From: Palsa-459 sp963841965
Lineage (GTDB): Bacteria > Actinomycetota > Acidimicrobiia > Acidimicrobiales > RAAP-2
Reading direction: 5' to 3'
DNA length: 64,000 nucleotides
Assembly (NCBI GenBank): GCA_963841965.1
Contig: CAWJES010000001.1
Coordinates: 434,001 to 498,000 of the forward strand
Part shown: piece by piece, positions 44,413-53,470 of the stretch
Numbering within the stretch: the stretch's first letter is position 1
Layout: the number at the start of each line of letters is the position of its first letter
The notes under the pieces: model-generated
The model's database searches: none
What the model saw: only the letters and a program-made list of their open reading frames with translations
Told to the model about the DNA's origin: nothing
Program-made: the position numbers and the translations under genes

Positions 44413-44418
44413 TAGGCT
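44413..44418 (+). promoter_or_regulatory. Predicted -10 element (TAGGCT) of leaderless thioesterase gene
   Basis: TAGGCT ends 7 nt before the ATG at 44426. No ribosome-binding site is visible. Confidence 0.45.
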
Positions 44419-44425
44419 CGTCGCG

Positions 44426-45250
44426 ATGGAGCCGTGGCTCTTCGACGTGGCGGATGCGGGGAACTTCGTTCCGACGCCGTATGCGCAGGGGCCCTGGTCC
44501 CCCGGCGTCCTCCACGGCGGGCCCGTGGGTGCCTTGCTCGCTCGGTGCTGCAGGGCGGCGCTTCCGGGGGACGGCTGGTTTCCCGCGCGCATCACCATCG
44601 ACCTCGTCAGGCCGGTGCCCATGGCGCCGCTCTCGGTGACCACTGCCATCCTGCGCGAGGGCAGGAAGGCCTCGCTCGTCTCAGCGGAGTGCCGGGCCGA
44701 GGGTGCGCTCGTCGCCCGTGCCTCGCTCCAGCTGATCGCCGATGATGCTGTCCCCGTCCCGCGCGACCTCCCCGCGCGCCAGTGGTCGCGCGACGCTCCG
44801 CCTCCGGCGCCCGAGACGCTCTCCGAGGCCTCGGTCGGCGCGCAGATCCCCTGGGTCGCGTTCCACGCCGCATCCGTGGAGCACCGAACAGACGTCGACC
44901 CGCTCACGGAGCTCGGACGCGGCACCGACTGGATCCGGGTGCGCGCTGACCTGTTCGAGGGCGAGGCCCTCGACCCGTTCGGCCGCGTCGTCTGCGCCGC
45001 GGACCTGACGAACGCGGTCGGCGCGTCCGTGCCCTTCGAGGACTTCGCCTACCCCAACGCGGATGTGACGATCAACGTGTTCCGGCTTCCCGAGGACGAA
45101 TGGGTGCACGTCGACGCGGTCATGCGGGCATCGGACCGCAGCGTCGGCCTCGCTGAGTCCGTGCTGTCCGACCGCCTCGGCGTCATCGGGCACGCGACCC
45201 TGTCGCTCGTCATCGGTCGTCGGGATACCCCCGCGCGATCGTCATCGTGA
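44426..45250 (+). CDS. TesB-like acyl-CoA thioesterase family protein
   Basis: A 274-aa protein with a probable double hot-dog fold. The first hot dog has PWSPGVLHGGPVGALLARCC, where HGGP is the helix motif, and ITIDLVRPVPMAPLSVTTAILREGRKASLVSAEC. The second runs from about residue 150 to RSVGLAESVLSDRLGVIGHATLSL. Such proteins hydrolyse acyl-CoA or related thioesters. They are common in mycobacteria and relatives. It is a single-gene unit, probably leaderless, divergent from potA and overlapping the convergent small membrane gene by 9 nt. Substrate unknown. Confidence 0.85.
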   Translation: MEPWLFDVADAGNFVPTPYAQGPWSPGVLHGGPVGALLARCCRAALPGDGWFPARITIDLVRPVPMAPLSVTTAILREGRKASLVSAECRAEGALVARASLQLIADDAVPVPRDLPARQWSRDAPPPAPETLSEASVGAQIPWVAFHAASVEHRTDVDPLTELGRGTDWIRVRADLFEGEALDPFGRVVCAADLTNAVGASVPFEDFAYPNADVTINVFRLPEDEWVHVDAVMRASDRSVGLAESVLSDRLGVIGHATLSLVIGRRDTPARSSS

Positions 45251-45550
45251 CCGCGGGTCGTAGCTGCGCGGCGGAGCGCCCTTGATGCGCGAGAGGTCGC
45301 GGCGGTGCAGGCCCCTGAGGAACAGCAGCCAGCCGACCTCGAGCGCCGTCCACACGACGGCAGCCGCGAGGAAGGCCTCGCCCGAAACATGCCGCCCCCC
45401 ATCGCCGGCATGGGTCGCGACGTACGCGACGACCAGCACGACGAGCCATCCGAGGATGCTCGACACGTACAGGAACGTGTACGACCGGGTCGTCGCCTCC
45501 GACTCCCGCTGGTGGAGCGGCTTGGCTCCCTCGCCGCCGGTCGGCCCCAT
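45242..45550 (-). CDS. Small two-pass membrane protein downstream of RNase E/G
   Basis: A 102-aa protein with two hydrophobic helices (about 26-46, TFLYVSSILGWLVVLVVAYVA; and about 60-80, FLAAAVVWTALEVGWLLFL) joined by a short Gly/His loop. Its tail is basic (HRRDLSRIK). It starts 15 nt after the RNase E/G stop and is probably co-transcribed with it. Its stop lies within the 3' end of the convergent thioesterase gene. I recognise no family. The hydrophobic pattern and operon spacing support a real gene. Confidence 0.65.
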   Translation of the reverse strand: MGPTGGEGAKPLHQRESEATTRSYTFLYVSSILGWLVVLVVAYVATHAGDGGRHVSGEAFLAAAVVWTALEVGWLLFLRGLHRRDLSRIKGAPPRSYDPRSR

Positions 45551-45565
45551 GCACCGGCCGTCGGC

Positions 45566-47188
45566 TCAGAGGACCTCGGGGTCAAGGATGATCCCGCGCC
45601 CCTCGCAGACTGCGCACACCGTCGACACCGACTCGATGAGACCCTCGGAGATCCGCTTGCGCGTCATCTCGACGAGCCCGAGCTCGGAGATGTCGAAGAC
45701 CTGCGTGCGCGTCTTATCCCGCGAGAGGGCGTCGCGCAGGGAGTTCGCGACCTGCTCGCGGTTCTGCTTGTTCTCCATGTCGATGAAGTCGATGACGATG
45801 ATCCCCCCGATGTCGCGGAGCCGAAGCTGGCGGGCGACCTCCTCGGCCGCCTCGAGGTTGTTCCGGTAGACGGTCTCCTCGAGGTTTGTCTTGCCGACGT
45901 TCTTGCCCGTGTTGACGTCGATGACCGTGAGCGCCTCGGTCCGCTCGATGATGAGCGATCCACCCGATGGCAGCCAGACCTTTCGATCCAGTGCCTTGTG
46001 CAGCTGCTCATGGACGAAGTACCGCTCGAAGAGCGGCAGCTCCTCCGCCTCGGTGTCGTAGTACTCGATCCTGTCCGCGAGTTCGGGGTTGACGGCGGTG
46101 ACGTAGTCGCGAACCTTCTCGAAGAGCTCGCGGTGGTCGATCAGCACGCCTCGGTAGTCGCTGTTCAGCTCCTCGCGCAGGATCCTGACGGCGAGGTCGA
46201 GGTCGCGGTAGATGAGGCGGGGCTCGTTCGAGCGGCTCGCCTGGGCCTCGATCTCGCTCCACTTGGCCACGAGGGACGCCACATCCCGGCTCAGCTCCTC
46301 GGCCGCGACGCCCTCGGCCGCTGTCCGCACGATCAGGCCGTGGCCGTCGGGGCGGATCTCATCGGTGATCTTTCGAAGCCGTCTGCGTTCGCTGTCCCCG
46401 AGCCGCTTGGAGATCCCGAATGCGCTCGAGTTCGGCACGAGGACGACGAACCTGCCGGGGAGCGACACCTCCTGGGTGAGCCTCGCCCCCTTGGCTCCGA
46501 TCGGGTTCTTCGTGACCTGGCAGATGATCGTCTGGCCGGCCTTCAGCATCTCCTCGATCCGTGGTGCGGGACCGGACTTCTGCGACTCCACGTCCTCGGA
46601 GTCGAACTGGACGTCACCGCGGTACAGGACGCCGTTCTTCGGGATGCCGATGTCGATGAACGCGGCCTCCATGCCGGGGAGCACGTTCTGGACCCGACCG
46701 ACGTAGATGTTGCCGTCGATCTGGGTGGTCTCGTTGACGGCCTTGGCCACCGAGTGCTCGACGAGGTTGCGGCCCTCAAGGGTCGCGATGTGCGTGGCGC
46801 CTCCCGCGACGTGGACGCACATGAGGTAGCGGCCCGAGACGCGCTTGCGATCCTGTCCTCCGCGCCGCCTGCGGGACCGGGTCTTCCTCGGACCCCCGTC
46901 CGAGGGCTCGGGGGCAGACGCCTCGACCGGTGCCTCGACCTGGCTGGATCGGGGCTCCTGGGAGCGGCCTCCACCGCGCTGGCCGCCTCGCCGACCACGC
47001 CCCTGCCGGGAGCGCGGCTCCCCTGCGGGGACGGCCTTCTCCGCGCCGCCCGCCGGGGGGCGGGTGTCGCCGATGCGTGGAGCCGGTCGGGTGTCGCCGA
47101 CCTGGGGAACTGGTGCCGCGTGCTCAGCCGGGCCCGTGGGAACGGGTACTGGGGCGCCCGTGGGCTGGGGTCGGTCGGTGTCGTCCAT
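45566..47188 (-). CDS. rng: Ribonuclease E/G family endoribonuclease
   Basis: A 540-aa enzyme of rRNA processing and mRNA decay. The first ~120 residues are Pro/Arg/Gly-rich and disordered, as in actinobacterial RNase E. The S1 domain follows (IYVGRVQNVLPGMEAAFIDIGIPKNGVLY). The DNase I-like catalytic part has ALTVIDVNTGKNVGK with the metal-binding Asp and GGIIVIDFIDMENKQNREQV. The zinc-link motif near the C-terminus is CAVC. The large C-terminal scaffold domain of E. coli RNase E is missing. The ATG has AAGGA 11 nt upstream. It precedes DUF2344 and radical SAM genes, a conserved actinobacterial neighbourhood. Confidence 0.94.
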   Translation of the reverse strand: MDDTDRPQPTGAPVPVPTGPAEHAAPVPQVGDTRPAPRIGDTRPPAGGAEKAVPAGEPRSRQGRGRRGGQRGGGRSQEPRSSQVEAPVEASAPEPSDGGPRKTRSRRRRGGQDRKRVSGRYLMCVHVAGGATHIATLEGRNLVEHSVAKAVNETTQIDGNIYVGRVQNVLPGMEAAFIDIGIPKNGVLYRGDVQFDSEDVESQKSGPAPRIEEMLKAGQTIICQVTKNPIGAKGARLTQEVSLPGRFVVLVPNSSAFGISKRLGDSERRRLRKITDEIRPDGHGLIVRTAAEGVAAEELSRDVASLVAKWSEIEAQASRSNEPRLIYRDLDLAVRILREELNSDYRGVLIDHRELFEKVRDYVTAVNPELADRIEYYDTEAEELPLFERYFVHEQLHKALDRKVWLPSGGSLIIERTEALTVIDVNTGKNVGKTNLEETVYRNNLEAAEEVARQLRLRDIGGIIVIDFIDMENKQNREQVANSLRDALSRDKTRTQVFDISELGLVEMTRKRISEGLIESVSTVCAVCEGRGIILDPEVL

Positions 47189-47212
47189 GCGAGGGGGTCC
47201 TTCTGCGAGTGG

Positions 47213-48022
47213 TCACCGGTCCTGCACCTCCGTGCGGACCGAAGGACCGACCGGGAGCTTCCCCGCACAGCTGAGGGGCTCCTCTCGGACGGTCCGGTCT
47301 TCGTTCTCTATCCACTGGTGGGTCCTGCAGGCCCCGACCAGCGTCACTTCCTTGCCGAGCGCCTGGGTCAGCTCCGCGGGTCGGACCCCGCGTGGGCGGG
47401 TCGTGAGCGACGCGCGCAGGCCGGCCACACTGCCGAGCCCTTCGATGTCGCGGACCGCTGTCTCGGTGGCGTGCAGCGAGACGATGTTCGGTCGAATGTC
47501 ATCCGTGACGGTGCGACCCTTGCGATCCCTGACGACCGTGACGGTCTCGGAAGCAAGCAATTGCCCGACCAGTCCGGTCATCTCAGCTGGGCTCACGCCG
47601 AGCACCTCCAGTTCCCAGTCACACGATGTTACTGCCTCTTGGAGCGAAGGCTCGGATCCCAGCAGGGCCGCTGCGGCGGTCACCGAGACCCCGACGGGCA
47701 GCAGATCGGTCAGCGACCGGGTCAGCTCCTGCAGGGACTCTGGGTCCTCGGACCCCGCCGGGACCACTTTCGTGCCCGGGGAGCCGTCGGGGTCGAGGCG
47801 AAGGTCCACGTATTCGGCCAGTGACGCGCACCCGGTCGGCAGTGCGAGGCCGAAGCTCAGCAGCGGTCGTGGTGAGAACCCCTCCGACTTCGCCATGGGG
47901 AGCGTCGCTCGGCGCAGGGACCGCTCGATGATCCGGGCAAGGTCGCGCTGGGACGTGAAGCGGACTCGGCCGACCTTCTCGTAGCGGAGCCGGACGCGGT
48001 CCGGGAGCACCATCGTGGTCAC
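47213..48022 (-). CDS. TIGR03936/DUF2344 family protein
   Basis: A 269-aa protein with the family start VRLRYEKVGRVRFTSQRDLARIIERSLRRATLPMAKSEGFSPRP, shown here in parts: RLRYEKVGRVRFTSQRDL and GFSPRPLLSFGLALPTG. The function is unproven; it is fused to or beside a B12-binding radical SAM protein in many bacteria, as it is here, and probably works with it in RNA modification. The GTG at 48022 overlaps the radical SAM stop as GTGA; an ATG three codons later is an alternative. RNase E/G follows. Confidence 0.9.
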   Translation of the reverse strand: MTTMVLPDRVRLRYEKVGRVRFTSQRDLARIIERSLRRATLPMAKSEGFSPRPLLSFGLALPTGCASLAEYVDLRLDPDGSPGTKVVPAGSEDPESLQELTRSLTDLLPVGVSVTAAAALLGSEPSLQEAVTSCDWELEVLGVSPAEMTGLVGQLLASETVTVVRDRKGRTVTDDIRPNIVSLHATETAVRDIEGLGSVAGLRASLTTRPRGVRPAELTQALGKEVTLVGACRTHQWIENEDRTVREEPLSCAGKLPVGPSVRTEVQDR

Positions 48023-49959
48023 GCGCGGGTCGCTCCGAGGGAGACGGCGACCGGGGCGGTGAGGTCCAGTCCCTGACCGGTCCCCTGCGAGCCGCCCGCA
48101 GGCGGCACCGCCGACGCCACGACGTGCTCGATCCCGTACGTCGTGCAGGCACCGCAGTCGTAGCAGGGCGTCCACCGGCAGTCCTCCACGCCCTCGGCGG
48201 CCAGGGACGCCTCGTAGTCGCCCCACAGGAAGTCCGGGTGCAGGCCGGCCGAGAGGTGGCTCCACGGGAGCGCCTCGGTGCGGGTGCGCGGGCGCAGCGC
48301 CGTGAGCTCGAGGTCGAGTCCCTCGGCGGCGAGCGCCGCCTGCCACCGGGCGAGGTCGAACTGCTCCGACCACTCCTGGAAGGTGCCGCCGTCGCGCCAC
48401 ACCCGCTCGATCACGGCCGCGATCCGTCGGTCGCCTCGCGACACGATGCCCTCCGCCGCGGTCGCCTCGGGATCGTGCCACCGGATCTGCAGGCCGCGTG
48501 TCTTGCGCGCCTCGTCGCGAAGCAGGGACACCTTGCGGGCCAACTCCTCGGGACTGTCCATGCGGTGCCACTGGAAGGGCGTGTTGGCCTTGGGAACGAA
48601 CCCGCCGACCGAGGCCGTCACGCTCGCGGCCTGATGGTGCCGCCTGCCGAGTTCGACGCAGCGCGCGGCGAGGGCCGCGATCGCCACGACGTCCTCGTCG
48701 CGCTCCGTCGGCAGCCCGATGAGGAAATACAACTTGATCCGGCGCCAGCCCTGGGAGAACGCCGCCTCGACAGCCGCGTACAGGTCGTCGTCGGTGATCA
48801 GCTTGTTGATCACCCGGCGCATCCGCCACGTCCCACCCTCTGGGGCGAAGGTCAAGCCGGTCCGGCGCACCTGCTGGATGGCCGCCGCGGTCTTCACCGT
48901 GAATGCGTCGACGCGCAGGGACGGCAGGCTCACGGCAACGTCGCCGACGCCGTCGATGTGCTCCGTGATCGAGGTGACCACGTCCTCGATGCCCGAGAAG
49001 TCCGCCGTCGACAGCGAGGTGAGGGCGACCTCGTCGTAGCCGGTCCGCTCCAGGCCGTCCTTCACCATCTGGAGCACCTGCTCCTTCGGACGCTCCCTGA
49101 CTGGCCTCGTGATCATGCCCGCCTGGCAGAACCTGCAGCCCCTGGTGCAACCCCGGAACACCTCGACGTTGAGGCGGTCATGGACGACCTCGGTGAGCGG
49201 CACGATCTGACGCCTCGGGTACGGCCAGTCCGCGAGGTCCGCGATGGTCCGCTTCTCGACCACGGCGGGCGCGCCCTCGTCGACGTCGTAGCCGATGAGC
49301 AGCCCGTCCTCGAACAGCGGCGTGTAGAGCGACGGGACATAGACGCCCTCGATCCCCGCCAGCGCGAGGTGCAGGTCCCTGCGTGAGCGTGTGGCCGCAG
49401 GCTCGGCGCGCCACGTCGCGATCACCTCGTGCAGCTCGGTCACGACCTCCTCGCCGTCGCCCAGCACGGCCGCGTCGAGGAACGGTGCGAGCGGCTCGGG
49501 GTTGTACGTGCAGTGCCCGCCGGCGAGCACGACCGTGTCGTCCGCCCCGCGATCCTCGGTTCGGACCGCGATGCCGGCGAGGTCGAGCATGTTGAGCACG
49601 TTCGTGTAGGTGAGCTCCGCCGACAGGTTGAAGGCGAGGACGTCGAACTCGCTGGCGGGCCTCGTGGTCTCGACCGAGAAGAGCGGGACGCCCGAGGCGC
49701 GCATCGCCGCCTCCATGTCCATCCACGGCGCGTAGGCGCGCTCGGCAGCCGCGTCAGGCCGCTCGTTCAGGATCCCGTAGAGGATCTGCAGGCCCTGGTT
49801 CGGCAGCCCGATCTCGTAGGTGTCGGGATAGGCGAGCAGCCATCGCACGGCGCCCTCGCCCTTCTCGTCGGGGATGCCGCCATCCTCGCCGCCGATGTAC
49901 CGCGCGGGCTTCTCGACGTGCCAGAGCAGCGGCTCGACCCGGTCCCAGAGGGTTGTCAT
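48019..49959 (-). CDS. TIGR03960 family B12-binding-domain radical SAM protein
   Basis: A 646-aa protein. The N-terminal part (WDRVEPLLWHVEKPARYIGGE, then YPDTYEIGLPNQGLQILYGILN) resembles a degenerate cobalamin-binding domain and contains VLAGGHCTYNPEPLAPF. The radical SAM core carries RGCTRGCRFCQAG, with the C-x3-C-x2-C cluster ligands. The C-terminal third includes WSHLSAGLHPDFLWGDYEASL and a CYDCGAC cysteine group that may bind a second cluster or metal. The reaction is unknown. The ATG at 49959 has TATTGT 6 nt upstream, a good leaderless start. It heads the radical SAM-DUF2344-RNase unit. Confidence 0.92.
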   Translation of the reverse strand: MTTLWDRVEPLLWHVEKPARYIGGEDGGIPDEKGEGAVRWLLAYPDTYEIGLPNQGLQILYGILNERPDAAAERAYAPWMDMEAAMRASGVPLFSVETTRPASEFDVLAFNLSAELTYTNVLNMLDLAGIAVRTEDRGADDTVVLAGGHCTYNPEPLAPFLDAAVLGDGEEVVTELHEVIATWRAEPAATRSRRDLHLALAGIEGVYVPSLYTPLFEDGLLIGYDVDEGAPAVVEKRTIADLADWPYPRRQIVPLTEVVHDRLNVEVFRGCTRGCRFCQAGMITRPVRERPKEQVLQMVKDGLERTGYDEVALTSLSTADFSGIEDVVTSITEHIDGVGDVAVSLPSLRVDAFTVKTAAAIQQVRRTGLTFAPEGGTWRMRRVINKLITDDDLYAAVEAAFSQGWRRIKLYFLIGLPTERDEDVVAIAALAARCVELGRRHHQAASVTASVGGFVPKANTPFQWHRMDSPEELARKVSLLRDEARKTRGLQIRWHDPEATAAEGIVSRGDRRIAAVIERVWRDGGTFQEWSEQFDLARWQAALAAEGLDLELTALRPRTRTEALPWSHLSAGLHPDFLWGDYEASLAAEGVEDCRWTPCYDCGACTTYGIEHVVASAVPPAGGSQGTGQGLDLTAPVAVSLGATRA

Positions 49960-49965
49960 TGCACC

Positions 49966-49971
49966 ACAATA
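49966..49971 (-). promoter_or_regulatory. Predicted -10 element (TATTGT) of leaderless radical SAM gene
   Basis: TATTGT, close to the consensus TATAAT, ends 6 nt before the ATG at 49959. Confidence 0.5.
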
Positions 49972-49986
49972 GGAACTTGCCCCCGC

Positions 49987-52086
49987 TCAGCGGCGCTTGG
50001 CGGTCGTCGGTGCCGGTTGCGTGGGCAGCTGCACCGCGCCGATCGGGTGCTGGGAGAGGTAGTTGAACATCTGGGCGACCACCGGGGCCGCCGCATCCGC
50101 GCCGTACCCGCCCTGGCCGATCACGCACAGCACGACGTACTTCGGATGCCCCACCGGCCCGAACCCCACGAACCAGCTGTTCGGCTCGAGTCCCGCCGCG
50201 TTCGACGCCGTTCCCGTCTTTCCCGCGACCGCGAAGTTCGACAGGCTCAGGTTCGGGTAGCCGTGGAATGCGGCGTACCCGGTCCCGCTGGGCGAGTTCA
50301 CCACGCCGATCAGCCCGGCCAGGATCGGGTTCCGGATGCTCGGCGGCAGCGAGACGTGGCCGAGGACCTTCGGCAGGTACCGCTCGACGATCCTGCCCGA
50401 CGACGTCGTCACGGCCGCCGCGACCTCGGGTGCGTACCGCGTGCCCCCGTTGGCGAACGTGGCGTACGCGTTCGCGAGCGCGAGGGGCGTCACGACGGTC
50501 GAGCCCTGCCCGAATGCCATCTCGATGTTGTCGCCCGTGTACCAGCTGACGTTCGGGAACGCCTTCGGGGCCGCCTTGTGCAGCGCGACGCGCACCGTCG
50601 GGCTGTCGACCCGGCCCGTCGCCTCGTCGCCGAGGTCGATGCCCGTGGGGCTGTTGAGCCCGTATGCGCTCGCGACGTCCTGGATCGGCGTGGGCCCGTA
50701 GGGGTAGTGGGCGTTCGTCGAGTACGCGGACCAGAAGAGGTACCCGACGTTGTAGAAGTAGTAGTCCGAGGACTCCGTCAGCGCGAGCGGGAGGTTCACT
50801 TCGCCGAGGCCCGTGGTCTCGTCGTCGTGGAATACGCAGCCGTGGCCGCCCTGGAGGCACCCGGGGACCTTGAATGTCCCGGTGTCGTCGACGTACTGGT
50901 TGGGGTCGATCAGGTGGTCCTGCAGGGCCGCTGTCGCCGAGATCAGCTTGAAGGTCGAGCCGGGCGTGAACAGGCCGCTGGTCACGTAGTTGTTCATCGC
51001 CCCGGACGCCAGGAGCTGGTCGTAGTGGGCCTGGGAGATCCCACCGACCCACTCGTTGAGGTCGAACGACGGGTAGCTGGCCATCGCGAGGACGGCGCCG
51101 GTCTGCGCGTCGAGGATGACGGCCGCGCCGTTGATCGCCGGCGGGTAGACGTGGCTGCGCGGGTCCACGGTCGAGCGCACCCGCACGATGTCGTTCGCGA
51201 GCGTCGTGTCGAGGAGGTTCTGGAGCTTCGCGTCGACGTTCAGGACGACCGTGTTCCCGACGGTCGCCGGGACGTTCGACACGGTCCCGATCGGGCTGCC
51301 CGATGCATCGACCTCGATCTGCTGGGTGCCGTTCACCCCTCGCAGGAAGTTGTCGTAGAACGCCTCGATGCCCGTCTGGCCGACCTGTGAGGTCTGCGTC
51401 AGTCCTTTGTTCGATGGGAGGGCGAGCTCAGCGGCGTTGACGGGCCCGACGTACCCGAGGATGTGCGGGGCGAGGGCGCCGCCGGGTGGGTACGTGCGCT
51501 GCGTCAGTGTCTCGACGGAGACGCCGGGGAACTCGGCCTGGTGCTCCTCGAGGTAGCTGATCACCGCGGGCGGCGTGTTCGTCAGGATCGGCACCGGCTG
51601 GTACGGGCTGTACTGGGGGTTGTTGATGGCGGCGGTGACCTGCTTTGGCGAGATGCCCGCGAGCGCGGCGACCTTGGCGACGAGGGTCGGATCGGCGGAG
51701 GCTTGCAGCCGAGAGAGCACGAGCTGCTGGTTGACGGTGTTCGTGACGAGCACGGTCCCGTTGCGATCCACGATCTCGCCCCGCGGCGCGGGGATGTCGA
51801 CGGTCCGCAGCGTGTTCGATGCGACTGTGGCCGCGTACGCGTTGTGGTCGACGAGCTGGAGGAACGCGAGGCGAGCGCCCATGACGCAGAAGAGCGCCAG
51901 GAAGACCATCCCGACGACCCAGAGGCGCACGTCGGGTCTGGAGCCGACCTCCTCGGGACCCGCCAGCGGGTTCGGGAGCGACGGCCCCTTGCGCTCGGTG
52001 ATCCTCGTGCTCCGCCCGAGCCCGAACGACGGGACCCGGGCGTGCATCGGCCTCGAGAGGCCGCGTTGGCGCCAGCCCTTGCTCAC
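49987..52086 (-). CDS. mrdA: Penicillin-binding protein 2 (elongasome transpeptidase)
   Basis: A 699-aa class B PBP. It has a cytosolic N-terminus of about 50 residues, one membrane helix (about 53-75), a dimerisation domain (APRGEIVDRNGTVLVTN), and the transpeptidase domain. The active-site set is STFK (377-380), S-x-D at 439-441 and KTGT (623-626). The protein cross-links peptidoglycan during cell elongation. It follows mreD by 13 nt, completing mreB-mreC-mreD-mrdA. The rodA gene normally next in line is not found here; the next gene is the radical SAM protein. The C-terminus is Pro/Thr-rich. Confidence 0.95.
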   Translation of the reverse strand: MSKGWRQRGLSRPMHARVPSFGLGRSTRITERKGPSLPNPLAGPEEVGSRPDVRLWVVGMVFLALFCVMGARLAFLQLVDHNAYAATVASNTLRTVDIPAPRGEIVDRNGTVLVTNTVNQQLVLSRLQASADPTLVAKVAALAGISPKQVTAAINNPQYSPYQPVPILTNTPPAVISYLEEHQAEFPGVSVETLTQRTYPPGGALAPHILGYVGPVNAAELALPSNKGLTQTSQVGQTGIEAFYDNFLRGVNGTQQIEVDASGSPIGTVSNVPATVGNTVVLNVDAKLQNLLDTTLANDIVRVRSTVDPRSHVYPPAINGAAVILDAQTGAVLAMASYPSFDLNEWVGGISQAHYDQLLASGAMNNYVTSGLFTPGSTFKLISATAALQDHLIDPNQYVDDTGTFKVPGCLQGGHGCVFHDDETTGLGEVNLPLALTESSDYYFYNVGYLFWSAYSTNAHYPYGPTPIQDVASAYGLNSPTGIDLGDEATGRVDSPTVRVALHKAAPKAFPNVSWYTGDNIEMAFGQGSTVVTPLALANAYATFANGGTRYAPEVAAAVTTSSGRIVERYLPKVLGHVSLPPSIRNPILAGLIGVVNSPSGTGYAAFHGYPNLSLSNFAVAGKTGTASNAAGLEPNSWFVGFGPVGHPKYVVLCVIGQGGYGADAAAPVVAQMFNYLSQHPIGAVQLPTQPAPTTAKRR

Positions 52087-52099
52087 AGCGCGCCCCGGA

Positions 52100-52642
52100 T
52101 CACAGGACGCCCCGGACCGAGTCGAGCGAGGATCCCCTCGGGGACTCCTTGGACAGCGCCGGCGAGAGCGCGTACATCACGGGCCGGACGAGCAGCGCGC
52201 AGGCGACGGCGTCGAGCAGGCAGATCATGGCGAGGTCGACCGTGAGATAGCCGCGGTGGCCGAACAGGGCACCGAGCAGGGCGTAGGCGAGGGGCGCGAC
52301 AGCGCCGGCGCAGAACGCCAGGAACGGGGCGACCCAGATGGCTGCACCGCCGAGGTCGCCGACGCCCTCCTCCCCGAGCCTGCCGAGCGCGTACCCGAGC
52401 AGGATGCCGACCAGTGCCGTCAGGCCGAAGGGGGTGATGACGAACAGGTCGACCGCCACCCCGCCGACGAACCCGGCTGCCATGCCGGGGACGGGCCCCG
52501 CCACGAGGCCCGCGGCGATCGGCAGCACCCAGACCAGCTCGACATGGACGCCGCCGATCGTGAGCTGGTCCGCGATGGTCACCTGGAGCACGACCAGCAC
52601 GAGGGATGCGAGCACGAGCCACACCCACTTCATCGCCGTCAC
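52100..52642 (-). CDS. mreD: Rod shape-determining protein MreD
   Basis: A 180-aa membrane protein with five to six hydrophobic helices, starting KWVWLVLASLVLVVLQVTIADQLTI and containing GMAAGFVGGVAVDLF, the best conserved MreD stretch. It forms part of the elongasome that links MreB to cell-wall synthases. The GTG start overlaps the mreC stop as GTGA. The sequence is poorly conserved between species, so identification rests on topology and position. Confidence 0.88.
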   Translation of the reverse strand: MTAMKWVWLVLASLVLVVLQVTIADQLTIGGVHVELVWVLPIAAGLVAGPVPGMAAGFVGGVAVDLFVITPFGLTALVGILLGYALGRLGEEGVGDLGGAAIWVAPFLAFCAGAVAPLAYALLGALFGHRGYLTVDLAMICLLDAVACALLVRPVMYALSPALSKESPRGSSLDSVRGVL

Positions 52643-53457
52643 GAGCCCGGCTCCCAGAGGATCACGTCGACGTAGGAGATCGAGGAGAGGTTTGCGAGAG
52701 GCTGCACCGAGATCGAGAGCTGGGACGCGCCGCGGTGGCTCGCCGACTCGACGACCCTGCCCACCGGGAGGCCCGCCGGGTAGAGGCCAGATTGGAGCCC
52801 GCTCGTGAAGAACAGCTCTCCATTCGTGACCGGCGTGCCGGGTGCGACGAAGTTCGCCTGCAGGTCGCGGCCCGGGCCCTCCCCGTAGAGCTGGGCGAAG
52901 TAGCCCGGGGTGCCGAACGTGACACCGATCGATGTGCTCGCGTCGTTGATCAGCCGGACGGTGGATCCGGTCGACGAGGTCGACGTCACCATGCCGACGA
53001 GTCCCGCGTTGCCGACCACCGGCATGCCGACGAGGATCCCCGACGAGGTGCCCTTGTTGATCTCGATCGTCGATGCGAAGTTCGAGAGGTTGCGCGCGTT
53101 CGCCTGCGCCGTGACGGTCGGCAGGGCGCCGACGAACGGGAGGTGCTGCAGCGCGAGCAGGTCGCTCAGCTGCTGACGTTGGAACGTCGCCTCGAACTGC
53201 TGGAGGCGGAGCTGTCCGAGCTCGTGGCTGAGGACCTGGTTCTGCTCGACGACGTTGGAGTAGTTGAAGACCCCGGCGACCGCCCTGCCGACCGGCTGGG
53301 TCACGCCGCGGACGATGTCGACGAAGGGCGCGATGACCACCCTCGTGGCACTCGCCGCCGCCGAGCGAAGCGGCCCGCCGACCGTGAGCAACGTGAGTGC
53401 GGCGAGCACGAAGACGGCAAGGGTGACGAGGCGCCTCCGTCCTCTCGGCTGGGCCAC
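52639..53457 (-). CDS. mreC: Rod shape-determining protein MreC
   Basis: A 272-aa protein with a short basic N-terminus, one membrane helix (VTLAVFVLAALTLLTVGG), a coiled-coil region with many Gln/Leu (about 80-110) and a beta-rich extracytoplasmic domain (VVGNAGLVGMVTSTSSTGSTVRLINDAS, then NGELFFTSGLQSGLYPAGLPVG), typical of MreC. The GTG at 53457, 13 nt after the mreB stop, is the first start beyond mreB; upstream in-frame codons would overlap mreB. It organises the elongation machinery in the periplasmic or wall space. Confidence 0.92.
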   Translation of the reverse strand: MAQPRGRRRLVTLAVFVLAALTLLTVGGPLRSAAASATRVVIAPFVDIVRGVTQPVGRAVAGVFNYSNVVEQNQVLSHELGQLRLQQFEATFQRQQLSDLLALQHLPFVGALPTVTAQANARNLSNFASTIEINKGTSSGILVGMPVVGNAGLVGMVTSTSSTGSTVRLINDASTSIGVTFGTPGYFAQLYGEGPGRDLQANFVAPGTPVTNGELFFTSGLQSGLYPAGLPVGRVVESASHRGASQLSISVQPLANLSSISYVDVILWEPGS

Positions 53458-53470
53458 GGGCGGACCGCGG

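Noticed and set aside
49960..49986. Search for rodA between PBP2 and the radical SAM gene
   Set aside because: Only 27 bp separate the two genes, so rodA is not in this cluster; the same applies to valS between clpX and folC.
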